NCBI GenBank assembly: GCA_921293015.1
Contig: OV121091.1
Span: 37,432,839 to 37,496,838, forward strand
Direction of reading: 5' to 3'
Length of the DNA stretch: 64,000 nucleotides
DNA from: Phorcus lineatus
Taxonomy: Eukaryota; Mollusca; Gastropoda; Trochida; Trochidae
Position numbers and translations under genes: made by a program. Below, in pieces: positions 11,571-24,326 of this stretch. Every line of letters begins with the position of its first letter. Position 1 is the stretch's first letter. The notes beneath the pieces were generated by a model, which saw only the letters and a program-made list of their open reading frames with translations, was not told the DNA's origin and made no database searches.

Positions 11571-12043
11571 TTAAAGAGCCACTCTGTGATTTTCATAACA
11601 TTTTATTTACCTTTGATACGAACCAAAATGTCATATGTGGTGATATAAAATCAAAACATCTTAACTTTTCATGTCCAAAAGACATATGACAAATACTGGT
11701 TTTCCATGAAAATCTAAAAACAGCCTTATAAATGCACAGTGGTGTAGATATCACGTCCAATATACATGAATACTAGAAATATAACCTAACAAACACTATC
11801 AACTCCTAACTGCTCTCCTATCTGTTTTAGATAAGTTTCCCAAATTACGTTTAACTATTTGACGTGCGCCACTGTCCGGTTTTCGATCATAATTGCGACG
11901 TTCTACCTTCCTATTGCCACTGTAAAAAAACAACAAGATTTAAAATGTGTCTTTTTGGTAACAGTCGATACTTGGCGATCAAATGACACCATTGATTAAG
12001 TTTGGCATATATGACTCCAACAACTCACGGAGTGGCTCTTTAA
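11571..12043 (+). mobile_element. TTAA-flanked MITE, copy 1
   Basis: A 473-bp element bounded by TTAA on both sides, with inverted ends AGAGCCACTCYGTGA / TCACGGAGTGGCTCT. It is about as similar along its length to 38296-38764 and, inverted, to 46828-47304 as expected for one family. No coding capacity, so it is a non-autonomous DNA transposon. A TTAA duplication is characteristic of piggyBac-type transposition, but the ends lack the usual CCC start, so the superfamily is uncertain. Confidence 0.88.
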
Positions 12044-15000
12044 AACAAATCATAGTATATGTTTTCCTTTACTAAAATATGAACGAGAGTACCTGTGATA
12101 TTGTATAAACCACATGACACATGACAAGACGCACGAAAGGAAAGGAAAGGATGTTTTATTGATCAAGATTTTATTTATTATGTTAACTGTTAGTTATATT
12201 AGTAAGATATACAGTTTATTCATTACATTCACTTTTCATGATGTTCATTACGCCATGTATTCCGCTCGCTGGGCTCTCCGTGTGGGTGTATAACGTATCG
12301 TCTACATGCTGTACATAGCACATATGACATCATGACTGTCTAGTCTGGTGAAGTATGACGCACCTGCCGAGTGCACGAGGAATTAAGCCTAGATTTTGTT
12401 TTGCAAGTCTAGACGTCCCAATTCACACCCAAAAAGGCTACTCAGATGTTTTCTTTCGTTACCAGGGGCAAGAAACGACACGAGAAACATCTTTGGGGAG
12501 AGTATGAAATAATACATCACCGTCTACAGTGACAGAAATATTTCAGAACGCCTTAAAAGTCAGTACATGTAAGTGTCTTTATCAAGAACAATACCTTGTA
12601 TCAATATTCCTTTATCGTACAATTCAACTTTGTCTTTATATGTTCATTATATAAATGAATTCAGATGTACTTACATCATACAAACTATTAATGTTTTAAA
12701 GACAAGTTTACTCAATTAATAGTTTTTAAACACCATTATGTTGCTCCACTGTCTCTGTATATTAGTATGTGTCGTTTTCTCTGTTTTCATATCTACGTAT
12801 CCGTTTTCGAAAATATACATTTGTGAGGGCATGAATAAAGGCAGAACGTTGCATGCTTTTTAATGCTGTTTTATGAATTTATTTATATTTTAACTATTTC
12901 TAAAAATTATGAATAACAATTTTCTTGGCTTCTGTATACGTTAGTAAACGTTATATTAGTCCCGTTTGGGTCCGGGAGAAGGTAGGGTATAAACAAATAA
13001 TGTTCTCAGCGGAAGAACAAAACCATGTAAAAAGTTGCCAAATTGAAAAAGTTTTGAATTATTATACGTGTTAGACAACTTTGACACCTTTCTAACATAA
13101 GCATGGTGAATTCATTAATTGTCGGAAACCTACTGAGAACGGTCTTGATCAGTGTACATGTATCATCCTTTCACCGTAGAAGAATGAAGATTATTAAGAT
13201 GGCTATTCAACAAAAGGCCGACGTTTTGTATTTGTTCTTATGTCTTACAAACGAGAAACTAAATCTATCAGTTTGCTTATGTCAAGCAATCCAATAATTG
13301 TTACCAATCTTGCCGAATTTATATTTCTTACATCGAGGAAACGAGCTACTTAGTTCTTAAAACTAACCCCAAAAAATAATTGAAACACTGTAATCTCAAT
13401 ATTCAAGTTACGTGGTGGCGCTTAACTGTTACAATTGATATTCATCATCATACGAATGAACGAAATAAATGCTTATGTCGTCAATCAAGTGACAATTATC
13501 TATATGATAAATCGTCGCGTTACACAATATCAAACTTGTTAGTAGATTATAATGGTCTTCATCGCTTCGATATTTAGAATGCCAATCGAAGAACATGATA
13601 TATGTAACGCAGCACTGGTGTATCCTACCATGTGAATGTACGCCTCTGACAAATAGAGCTTTCTCGAAAATGCTTGCGTTCTGTTAAATGGTAGGAGCAA
13701 AACGCTTATTCATACAGTGACTTATATACACATATAGTAACGTCTCTGACACCCTTATATAAATATACCTATTCAAAACATACAAATACTTATATAAATG
13801 CTTACATGTCTTACGTGGTTTGGAAGATTATCAAAAATCCCCTGCCATTGAAATGAGCTGCAATGCTTTCAATAAACGTTCTATGACTAAGATCGGTGTA
13901 GCTGTAAACACAGGGTGCACGTTTTGTATACCGCACGCAAGTGGACCTTGGAGAAACTTGCCATGCGGAAGACTCGTGTTGTGCTGTTTGTTGTGAAACT
14001 CTGCTTCATGAAACCCTTGAATGTTAAAAAGATTCGTCTTTATAAAGCTTTACTCACCGTCTCCATCATGCTTTTGTGACTGGTAAAACCTTTATGTGTT
14101 TCTGATTCATGTTGATGATAAAGAAAAGTAGCTGTTGTGCTTTTATTTTGGGACTGAACGTCATATAGGCCGTCACGTTTTAGTGTTTACATTCATATAA
14201 ACATGTCACATGTTTCATTTAGTACTAATAACACTTCGTGATCAATTATAATCAAAATGCTGCATTACTTATCATAGATATTTTAGTTAAAACATAACAA
14301 TGTTTTCATCTACTTCAAAGTGATACATTTACATCTTACGTATAAATCGTTTTGTCTTCGTTTTTTGAGCATCATATTTGGGGGGAATAGTAAAAAAATG
14401 TCAAACAAACGTCAACACAAACAATATTCAATGAGAAGTAACCCTACATTAATTGTTTAGCGCCTGCTGATTTAATAGGATGTCAAGGGTCCAAATAATC
14501 TCTTTGGTTAAACTATTTGAGTTAAAACAAAAGAATGGTTGAGAAGAGTCCGTCAGGAAAGACTGAAAACTGGTATTTTTAAAACTAGTGCAGGAAGATT
14601 TATTGTATTCTTACTCTAACCTTTGTGGTGGTGTACAATACACACTGCTTAACTTCCAGTGTTATAGTAAATACTTTAAGAATAATACCGGTTAACTGAT
14701 ATTCGAGTTTCCGTTTCTTGGCAGAATGACCTTAGTCACTCCAAAAAAGTTTCATGGAAGAATTATCCAAGTCCCTGAAATTCAGAAGTTATAATTGTTT
14801 AGGTTTTGCACAAATAACTGATTTTCAGTATGCTGCCACTCGGTGACAAAGTATTGCCTACATGTGAAATTCCACCAACACCTAGGACCTTCATCAGGTG
14901 TTTGCCGTGGTATGATTTTGTCAAAACAACCAAAAGTTTCCCAAAGCCATTCGTAACTCAATGATCTCTGCCCTTCATGGTTTTAGATTTGGAAACATTT

Positions 15001-15532
15001 TAAAAATATTTATTTATCCAGCCGTTCTTTACAAATTTCTTTGAACACGATCACGGGGTTCAAAATTCATTCACCAATTTCTTCCGCTATAATTCATTCA
15101 TTCATCCGTTCCTGTCGACGAATGCGGAACTGATATTTGGGTGTGGTGCCTATCACTCTATGTAAGTGTCAATGTAGCAGGTATTACACACTTGAACAGT
15201 TGACTACCTATTTATATACATTCGTAATCATACCTGGTTTAACAGGTTTCGGGTGATATATTTAACACACATAGATGTATATACAGGTAGATATAGCACC
15301 GATGGGTTATAATAACCACCCACTTCATGTTTGGGTGTGTGTCCCGTCAAAACGACCTTCGCGTTCCTCGCATACCACTTGACATCTATTTTGTCCTAGC
15401 CTTGTCTCACAAAGCAACCTTTGCGAATATTAACAAACAATCATTCTATAACGTCGCATTGAAGTTGCCTAAATGACTTAATATCACCTATTGGTTACTG
15501 TCTTGTTCAAGAAGACCTGGTTCTTGGATGAT
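12044..15532. other. Unassigned sequence with one repeat-like motif
   Basis: No coding exon recognised. GAAAGGAAAGGAAAGG lies near 12135. On the minus strand, 14864-14903 reads CACCTGATGAAGG...TAGGTG...GGAATTTC, like the conserved end of some invertebrate retroelements (see findings). The remainder shows no family signature. Confidence 0.35.
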
Positions 15533-15715
15533 TCCACCATGAGCCTCAATACTTTACCGTGGTGTGTTGGTTTGGATGCTTCAGAGGCCCTTACAACTAT
15601 GGCCTCCTGAGTTTACAGGCTCCTTGAAGGCTCACCTAGGCTGGACAGGTCGACGGATTGAATCCAGAACAAATCAAAGTCTTTCTAAACCCTTTTTTCG
15701 TCAGTTTCCCTAAAA
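15533..15715 (+). mobile_element. Degenerate SINE-type copy
   Basis: This stretch matches the reverse complement of 24.1-24.3 kb: CTCAATACTTTACCGTGGTG, then GGATGCTTCAGAGGCCC, CTGGACAGGTCGACGG and TCTTTCTAAACCC line up in order. It contains an extra ~45 bp between the second and third blocks. The common SINE tail is missing, so it is truncated or decayed. Confidence 0.6.
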
Positions 15716-18700
15716 GCTGAAAAGAACATATCTTCATTAACAATCCGGAGAAAACGGCATTCATTCCATTAATATCCTGGTAATATGCCAGACTTGATTA
15801 GCAGCCATGGTACCTATTAGCGCCATTAGTCATGATATTGTTGACTGTTAATAACCTGCGGAAATGTATCATCTAGACTTCCTCCTTTGTCCACCGAGGT
15901 CGATACTGCCATTGCTACCTATTGTTTGTATTTCGAACAAACTATTGCGGATACGATTAAGGTGCTCGTTTATGTTACTAATCATGACAGAACCGGGGTC
16001 TTTATGATAACGTGCTTTCGTTTTTAAAAAAACCTCGTTTCAATCTGACGACATAGATGAAAATTATCTCAAACCGACAACAATTTCAATTATATCAAAT
16101 TAAAACTACAAAAGACGAATTTGATTATGACTGTTAGTTTCATGTGAACTTAACATTATAATTGTTGGCATACATGTAAGGTATCGTTCAGTATCATTTC
16201 CTCTTAAGTTGAAATTTTAACGAGTTCATATTTTGAATATTTTGCCGATGATATGATTATAAGCATAACGGCAATGCATTTTCAGCTTAAGACATGTGAC
16301 CGTTGTCAACTATGTGTATGACAACCACCTCGGGAACCATGAAGACACTCAGGCTTATTGTTAACAATAACAACACATACAGCAACTTCCCCGCAAGGCA
16401 TTATACGTACGAGTAACAATCAATGGCAAAGTTAAGTCTTGCCGGAATTCCCTAACCTTTCTGTGTTAACTATGCAGCTGAACTTGATAGTTCTTTCAGG
16501 TTGCAGCTGATCGTGCAAGAGGTAGCTGTTTTCCAACCACCAAATCTGGCACTCAGCAGCATGGCTTAACCTAGGATATGACTGAGAATGGCGCGAGTTA
16601 AATCTTGCGAGGGAAGTTTCATTTCATATGTCAAGCCAGCTCATTGCATACAACCAAGAAGACCATTGAAGTCTTGGTAAAGTATTTGGATCCCCAGGTG
16701 TTCAGTTAAGCTGGCATCCCGGGTCTCATCATCCTATATGTCACTGCAAATTAATCTCCATAAAATATAAGCACTACTCAATGTCGTCTCTCAAGTCTCG
16801 GTGCACGGTGTCAACGTTGCTGACTTTTTCCAAACGATGACAGTGGCTCTTACATACAAATAGTTTGTGCAAAGAGATCATATCTACGTCACCTTTTCTT
16901 ATCTGATCTCTGTTGATTAAATAATTGACAAACTGTAGCACGTATCTAAGGAAAATAAAAAGAAAAAGTACCGATTGAAAGACACTCTTTGTGAATCAGT
17001 GAAAAGCTTTTAAACAAACATACAAATTCGGTTTAGGTTTACCACATAACTGAAAATGATTAGGTGTTCACACTAAAATGGCCGCATTCAGTTTGCCAAT
17101 AGATTTGATCTATTTTTGTACGTCTAATAAAAATCAGGTTGACTAATGAAACGTTGAACTCTCTCCTGCCGTTAGGATAACTAAAAAGAGATTTATGACC
17201 GATTGATTAACCTACCAAGTCACAGCTCCAGTTCTTATTCTGCTCTGGCAACGAAATTTTAAGTTATCCAATGAATTTGAAAACCCCAAAAGGCATATCG
17301 GACGGTCGATGAGCATTTGCGCATTAGCCATTATCTCCTTACAGTACGGCTATAACTCCGATGTATACCGTGATGGTAGTGGAGATCAACCTTTAGTGAA
17401 TACATTGGTGAAATATAAGGCGGATTTGCGTTTTCGAGGGACTCTTGATTCTGTCATAATGTTCATCATTTCAGTGTGTGAGTAGAGCGTGAATGTGAGA
17501 GTGAGTTATCGTATATTTCTCAGAAATCTCATGAAAAAAATATTTTTTTAAAGTTATCAAAGCTTAGGTAATCGGAATTACGAGCTAATACTTTCTCCAC
17601 TCTGAACTCATTTACAGCATGTGCCCGTTTCTTGGTTTATAAATCTTCGTATTTCACAATGTTGTACGTGTACCATTAACGTTTTGTAGAACAAACTTTT
17701 TCCTTGAAAAAAGTGTAAGACGTATTGGATATATTCAGAACCATGCATTAGGTTGGCATGCAGTCATTATAACTACTGGATATAAATATCCATTACTGTT
17801 ATAATATTTGGATAACCGATTTATCTCTTTCACAATTCCACAACCATACAATTATCAGATCAAGTTCATTAAGTAACATTTCTTAAGCGCATCTGTTCCC
17901 CGGGTGTGGATGATGAAGATTTCCACTGAATACACAGCATATTTAGCGGTCCTACCATCGATCAGGTGTTAGACAAGGCTATACCATTAGCCCACAATTA
18001 TTTCTCTTACCTGTTTCAACACCATATATGTTTCGTTCCTTCCTATCTTAGACTACAGCTGATTTGCCGTCGATATATTGACACATGGATCTTTCGGGAC
18101 CAGTATTGGAATAAATCATTGGATGGGGTATTTGGGAATGGAATAGACCGGAAAGTAACTAACACATTGGAAAAAATCCTGCAGTTGAAATCAATGAACG
18201 AAGGTCGATATTTGATCTAAATAAGTTCATTTAATCACCCCTACGCTTCGATTAGGCAGTAATGAATAGTGTAAATTTAATGTAGGTCTGTACCTGATCC
18301 GTGTTTCAAATGATACATAAATATGGTAGTCGTTTCTCTCATGTCTGTCACTGGCTGACACTGCCCGAAGAAAAAAGAAGTGTATACCTTCAGAAAATGT
18401 TATTCGAACTTTCAACTTCGCCTTCAGACGTGAGCATCAGTTTGAATTGTACGCTATGGTATGAAATCTAAGGATAATAGTTTGCCTATAGCGCACTGGA
18501 GAAAAAATGAAATGTGAAAAGTTGAGAAATGTTACGGATCGACATACATTTTAAACGATATTACCACAGGACTCGTGATTACCGTTAACGTTGCCGTCGA
18601 AAACTTGTCCTATACGCTGATCAGTTGGGATACAATTCTGTATTCAATGTTCCATGAACATTTGACCAAAATGCACACAGCCACGACAGTATGCAGGCGT

Positions 18701-20204
18701 TTATCGCGGAGTAATCATACCTTTACAGTAGATTTCTCTCGAAAGTAGCTGAATCAGCGTCTTTCAATACATTTCTAATTTAAAAAAGCAAAGACCGAGT
18801 ATCATTCTAAGGTCTTATTTTAGTCAACATTATGTTTGCTGCCTTTATCAACGAGAGCGAGAGACGAGGAAGAACGGTTGTGTAAACCTGAAGATCATTT
18901 TGTTGATACTTTGCGAGCGTATTGCCGTTAATAAAATTGAGAATACAGCAAGTTCATGACGTGTTTGGAGTCTCATTATATTCCCGTCAAGCAATTGTTT
19001 ATGTCAGCCGACCGACAATTTTCGAATGAAGGAATTAGGTTATCATAAACTTGCTATTGTTCTTTACCTCTTCCCTCCTTAACACAGAGGCTATATCTAG
19101 GGGTGCGTCACTGCATTGTTCGCGTGTGTTTTACACTCAGCGTTTTGTCCAGGTAATAAGAAACAAATAACAACATAGTAGACAGCTTTAAATTTGCCTG
19201 AACTATTTATTGTAAGTATATTGTTTTCCTAGTTGAATACAATGTAGGTAGATATTCATGATTATATCTAGAGTTGGTTCCGATGAGACGGCAATGTGGT
19301 AGTCACAGAAAAACTGGTACATCGATGCAATACTGATTTGAGACCCGATGTCATTTCTCCAACTAGTGACAGAACAATCACGGTGCATGTAGCTTTATTA
19401 TTATGGCTCCTGTTTCCTGTTAGGCCCGTACTCTCAAACTGCTCGTAGTGTTTGACCGTATGAACCACAGTGCTTGGAACAGTAGTCCATCAAGCCCTGG
19501 CTTTTTAATTTTGAAACGCTGAATATAATAAAATATTGAGTAGATCCGAAAAAACAACGTCATAGTTGTATGCAAGACGATGCAAATTGACTTTTATTTC
19601 TTTGTGATGGCCTTGTAAATCAGGAATCCGTTCAAACACATTAGATAAAACATTGTTGACTAATGTTTTTTGCACCAAAAAAGTTGGTAAAATAAAACTT
19701 TTCTTGAAATTTCAATTCATTACCTTTGGATGAGACCTTTATCCCTCTAAAAGCAATGAATTTTAAATTTGGAAAGGTTTAAGTTAACACACCTCAACAA
19801 TCTTAAATATCTGTTTAATGCAGCAGATTTTCTCATTCAAAAATGGCATAAAAGGTATATATCAACCTTGGCATTTTGTTATAATGCAAATGACTACTTA
19901 CAAATGATATGTTGATCAGGAAGTTACTAATGACGCTTTAATAATGTTTGAATCGCTGTCTTGTTTATCTCAACATAAATTTATAAAACACAAAATAAGT
20001 CAATAAATTGATACCAGAAATTTAGCTCGAATTATATGAGAGTATGATTTTTATTAAATATCAATGCTTATTAAAAGCCATGCTTATCATATATCATATT
20101 ATCATATGTCAATATTGTAATGGAAAGGGTGTTACAAGAACGGTGATAACCATGATCCCTTACTTACTGTCTCCAACACTTGAAACCACATTGCACTTGA
20201 TAGC
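15716..20204. other. Unassigned AT-rich sequence
   Basis: No exon, RNA gene or recognised repeat over about 4.5 kb. Short open stretches (for example 17966-18220) lack any family resemblance. Confidence 0.4.
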
Positions 20205-20432
20205 ATAACGCCGCTAGTATTATTGCAAGAAGAAAGCCCGCAACACTATTGTGGTTGAAACCTGCTAGCATCGGGTGGAACTAGCGGGAATTAATGTATC
20301 ATTGCACCCGAACCTTACTGCATGTAAAACAGTTTCCTTTTGCAGAGTTCCTGAGCCCTTGGCGGAACTCGAATCCAAGACCTATTGATCCGAAGTCGAA
20401 CGCGCTAACCACTGCACTATGCCGCCCCCTGC
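20205..20432 (-). mobile_element. tRNA-derived SINE, second copy
   Basis: On the minus strand it begins GGGGGCGGCATAGTGCAGTGG at about 20429. It has good A-box (TAGTGCAGTGGTTAGCG) and B-box (GGATTCGAGTTCC) matches, better preserved than in the copy at 301. The body shares TACATGCAGT, GGTTCGGGTGCAATG and CTAGTTCCA with that copy. It ends shortly after AGCGGCGTTA, so the long tail is missing. TGATAGC flanks it at 20198-20204 and 20433-20439, a probable 7-bp target duplication. Confidence 0.85.
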
Positions 20433-21435
20433 TGATAGCGATAATGATTTCTTTCATTACTCTGTACCATACAATAATACCTGGTGGAAACTAATCACAG
20501 AGGTATCAACTAACCCCAGGTGTATCAACACACTCCCTCCTCTGTGTTGCTATCATCAACAACTGATCCTGGTCATTTGAAAGTAATAAACAGTCAGCCT
20601 TGTAATGTTACGAACTTCCCTTATGAAAGTGAGAAAGGTTCATCAAAATCTGCTGGTGGTGAGCATCTGGTGACACTAATCAACTTTGTTTAGGCATACA
20701 TGCTCTGACATGTTCCTTCAAACTCTTAATTGTATCTAAACTTGTATCTAAGCCTTACAAATGTTAAGAAGAAATCAACCCTATCTCAAACAGAAGAAAC
20801 AACCAGCGACTTTTTAAAGAGCCCTACATCAACAAAGCAAAGCGTAATATATATATCATCAAAACCAGTCAGCATCCTTTTTATTTTCTCTGCTGAAAAA
20901 GATTTCTCAAATTGAAATGTGATCCATCGGCATTTTAAAAACGATATATCCAGCAAATAAATATACAGTTACCCTCCACCATTTATAGCATATATGCTGG
21001 CTTCAGTTCTCCTACGAATGAGGAGCGTAAATTATAACGGGATTGGGAAAGTTTCAGGAGGTGGATTTAAATATAAAACCAACACTCCCCCCATCCCCGT
21101 TCTCAAAAAGCGCTCAACAACATAACATCATGAAAGTGGAATGTGGAGACATTTCAAAACATGTTTATCACTTTCCCCGAATTTTCTGACCTTGGTGCAT
21201 CCAGTTAAAGGCGTGTGCTTTATTAAACTTTAAGGAAAGGTTATTCATCCGTAATGTACATTAATGTGTATGTGTTTGGAAATCGCTAAAGTATAACTAT
21301 ACAAGAACGTTTGTAAATTTTTCACTTTCTTTTCTACCTGTAGCGATTTAGATATCTCGTCGGATAGCGTCTGTCAACTGTATCATTATCTTGTATTTAT
21401 AAGGTGACGGGTAATAAACAACAAATGGGATGGAT
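20433..21435. other. Unassigned sequence
   Basis: No coding exon or repeat family recognised. Confidence 0.4.
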
Positions 21436-21633
21436 TTACAACGACTTTATTATTTCAACAGTGGCGCATGGGTATGCCTTAACGCATTTTGTGTAAATGG
21501 TGATAATGAAGTTGAAAAGTTGTCTCGTCTCGATATATTCCGCTGTACTTTCTAAATCATCATGCAATGAAATTATATGTTCTATATCAATCAAAAGGTC
21601 AAAAGTGCAACCTCCCATTTCAAACTTAAGACC
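21436..21633 (-). CDS. Small hypothetical exon or ORF
   Basis: On the minus strand an open frame of about 65 codons runs from just inside a possible acceptor (CTGCTTTTATAG, ending at 21634) to the TAA at 21436. The first ATG is at 21618. The predicted peptide is mixed in composition (GGCTFDLLIDIEH, ESTAEYIETRQL) and more protein-like than neighbouring chance frames. I do not recognise it. No polyadenylation signal follows within the next ~75 bases. It could be chance, or the last exon of a minus-strand gene opposite the exon-like frame at 21726. Confidence 0.22.
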   Translation of the reverse strand, partial: GLKFEMGGCTFDLLIDIEHIISLHDDLESTAEYIETRQLFNFIITIYTKCVKAYPCATVEIIKSL

Positions 21634-21644
21634 CTATAAAAGCA
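21634..21644 (+). promoter_or_regulatory. TATA-box-like motif
   Basis: CCCTATAAAAGCAG is a strong match to a metazoan TATA box on the plus strand, about 90 bp upstream of the exon-like frame starting at 21726. Whether it is used is unknown; such motifs also arise by chance in AT-rich DNA. Confidence 0.3.
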
Positions 21645-21725
21645 GTTTCTTTACGCCGACGCAATTGATTACGAATGTGTAAATCTTTGCTACCTATAGA
21701 TGATAGCTTGCTATTTCTTCTTCAG

Positions 21726-22112
21726 AGAGAGAATGTGAAGATATTTACCTAGAAAAAGAGCAAGTACTATCGTGTCTAGAATACAATATCTTATCGGATG
21801 AAAAGTGTCTAAAACAGCTTTTCATTCAGCTGCAAATTTTATCCGCCACCTCGCGCTGAAGTCTTCCGCAACGTACGTGTGGACGTCCGTAAATACATTT
21901 TTGAACTTCGTAAAAACTATTGGCTGCCTGAATTTGTTTTAGCGGCACTAAGGAACATCGCAAAAACGGAAGGTCCTCTCGAACTTTGTGATCTTGGCCT
22001 TCCCCTCAAAGTCAAAACGAGACGTTTTGAACGCTTACAACAGACAATAGATTCACTTCATGCCTTACATAAAACTATTCCTGTGGAAGACACGGAACCG
22101 AGTAAAATTTGA
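21726..22112 (+). CDS. Unrecognised coding exon or gene remnant with one frame break
   Basis: A classic acceptor (pyrimidine tract TATTTCTTCTTCAG ending at 21725) opens a frame encoding RECEDIYLEKEQVLSCLEYN and more, about 42 codons, to a TGA near 21859. A second frame starts before that stop. It is open from about 21813 and continues the coding character as VRVDVRKYIFELRKNYW to the TGA at 22110-22112, with the second half rich in Leu, Lys and Arg and mostly helical-looking. One single-base shift near 21830-21858 would connect them; alternatively CATTCAG at 21829 is a second acceptor. Codon use and GC content are higher than the flanks. I recognise no domain. It may be a terminal exon, a pseudogene, or an assembly indel. 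Confidence 0.42.
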
Positions 22113-24039
22113 TGACCGTGACAATATTCTTAAGGTCACATCGCTTTTTTATGTTTTGCGCAATAGAAACCTGCATCTTTATCTTGGTAGTAGAATAGCT
22201 GCTGTATTTCATGTATTTACATTTGCCTGGTGAATGAGTTTATAGCTCTTGACTTTCCAAATCAAGAATAACAGTATCTATCAAAATCAACTCCCGAAAT
22301 AGATTTGCATCAATCTTTCTGAAACTTTGAATATGCCTTGAGCGATTAATGCATATCTTGAATTTGATACGAAAAATATTTTGAGTCATGTCCCTTGAAA
22401 TAGAGCAAGGATAACATTATGATATTTATCAGGGTTTTTTCTTATGTATGCTTCTCTTTATCTGAAATAACTTTTGTTTTAATGCTTTTTAAAAAATAAG
22501 TTGTAAGGTCCAGCTTTCTTTATTTACCAGCACGATTTATATTGAAAAACATTTGATATAAAGATCAAAACGCAAGAGAAAATCTTTCTGCGTCATTGTA
22601 TATATATTTATTTACAGTTGTATCCGATCTCGTCTCAAAATGTGTATTTATATATGTGAATTTGTCTATTCTTCAGATTGCTGGATTTGTAATTGAAATG
22701 TACATGTAGACTGTGTGGGAGGAGATCTCCCACCCACTTTCTCACCTCACATCCCCAGGGCTAGGTCCGGTTCACCTGAGTTCAGTGATATACCAATCAT
22801 GACATGTGCACGTCATATGAATCTGAGGAGATCTTGTTAGGGTGTGTTTTATCAATATGTATCCATGTTAATCGTGGTGTTTCCTGTTTTATAAAATAGG
22901 TATTTATGTTTTGCAAAATGATATGTATAGTGAGACATGACCATGTGTCCATATGACCTTATTTGGTATTAACATGTCTCAAGAAATGAGACTAGTGAAA
23001 ATATGTAAAATTTGAGAAAAAATCTGAAATTCGGTTGAGAAACTGATTTGAATAAATTGTCAAGACATTTAGTGAAATTATTATCAATTTAGAAACAGAC
23101 CGTGTAAGGGTCAAGCAAGTGGTAAGATAGCAAGCTGATATTATATATATACTCTCTTCAAGGCTTAAACTTTTTTTATCGAATGGGCATCAAACATAAT
23201 CAGCAAAGGGCAATTATTGGTTCACTTTGAAGTAAGTTCTTTGTCTGGTTATAATTGACTTGTTTCGAGAAACATAAATTTCAAACCTTTTTTGGTTAAA
23301 TCCTCGCCACACTGTCAGACGATATCATGTAAAGTCAGACGATATTATGTAAAGGCACATTTTCTACTACCAGATGCATTAGCGTTTCAATAACAAAATC
23401 GCAACACAGAAGAAGAATCAAGTCAATCGAATGGTTACTTCCCAGTGACCTCTGATACAGAAAAGACTTGTCGGAAGGCTTGCGATTGGCTACTATACGG
23501 ACTTCTCTCAAACTCAGAAATAGAGTTCGTATCCCAGTAGAAGCCATTTAGAACATATCATCGAAAAAGACCTATACGTAGTCCAATTAATATCTGTATT
23601 CAACTTGAGTTGCAATAAGAAATATTTAAGTATTTTCAAACCGTTTACTAAAGCAAAAGAGTTTCGGTTATTATCACTGGTTGATAAAACATGTTGTACC
23701 AAACATTTTCATCGGGGAAAGAGTCTTCTAGTGGTATCTTGTGAATTGACCTGAACATTGTGCGAAACACTGCAGTGAGAGAGTTCTTAGAATAGTCGAA
23801 ATTGAGACTTGCCTCTGTTTAGATTTTGCTGATATAAAACTAAAGTGACTTATTCAGACAGTTTGAAAAAGTTCAATTATACGTCATTCGAAATTTAACC
23901 ATACATTTAAGAGACAATGCACGGTAAATAATGCATCAGATGTACAATTATGGTATCGGTTTATATCTTTGTGTATATGATTGTGGTTTGTCATCGTTGG
24001 TCATTAAGAGAATTGCTTGTACACATTCAATGCAATTGA
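22113..24039. other. Unassigned sequence
   Basis: No exon or repeat signature. The last bases (24029-24039, AATGCAATTGA) are the left target-site copy of the following SINE. Confidence 0.4.
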
Positions 24040-24315
24040 GTGAGTGAGTTGGGGTTTAACGTGTTTTGAACAATTATTCAGTTATTAAGCATGCACGTGG
24101 ATGAGAAGCATCTAAAACAGAGTGGTTAGATCAAGGAGAAAGGGGTCGAAATGATGATGGAAAGGACGGAAAGAAAGGCATAGTGAGAGATAGACCAAAG
24201 GTTTTAGAAGGACTCAAATTTGGTCAGGCTTCTACCCATCGACCTGTCCAGCTGTCGGGGTTTCTGAAGCACGCAAACTACCACACCGCGATAAGATATT
24301 GAGTCCAGTGGTGGC
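24040..24315 (-). mobile_element. SINE with 11-bp target-site duplication
   Basis: The element lies exactly between two copies of AATGCAATTGA (24029-24039 and 24316-24326). Read on the minus strand it starts GCCACCACTGGACTCAATAT. It has A/B-box-like stretches (GCGGTGTGGTAGTTTGCG and AGGTCGATGGG) and ends GTTAAACCCCAACTCACTCAC, the same tail as the SINE at 301-610. The body differs from that SINE and matches the degenerate copy at 15.5 kb, so two SINE subfamilies share one LINE-recognised tail. The intact target duplication suggests that this copy is the youngest SINE here. Confidence 0.85.
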
Positions 24316-24326
24316 AATGCAATTGA

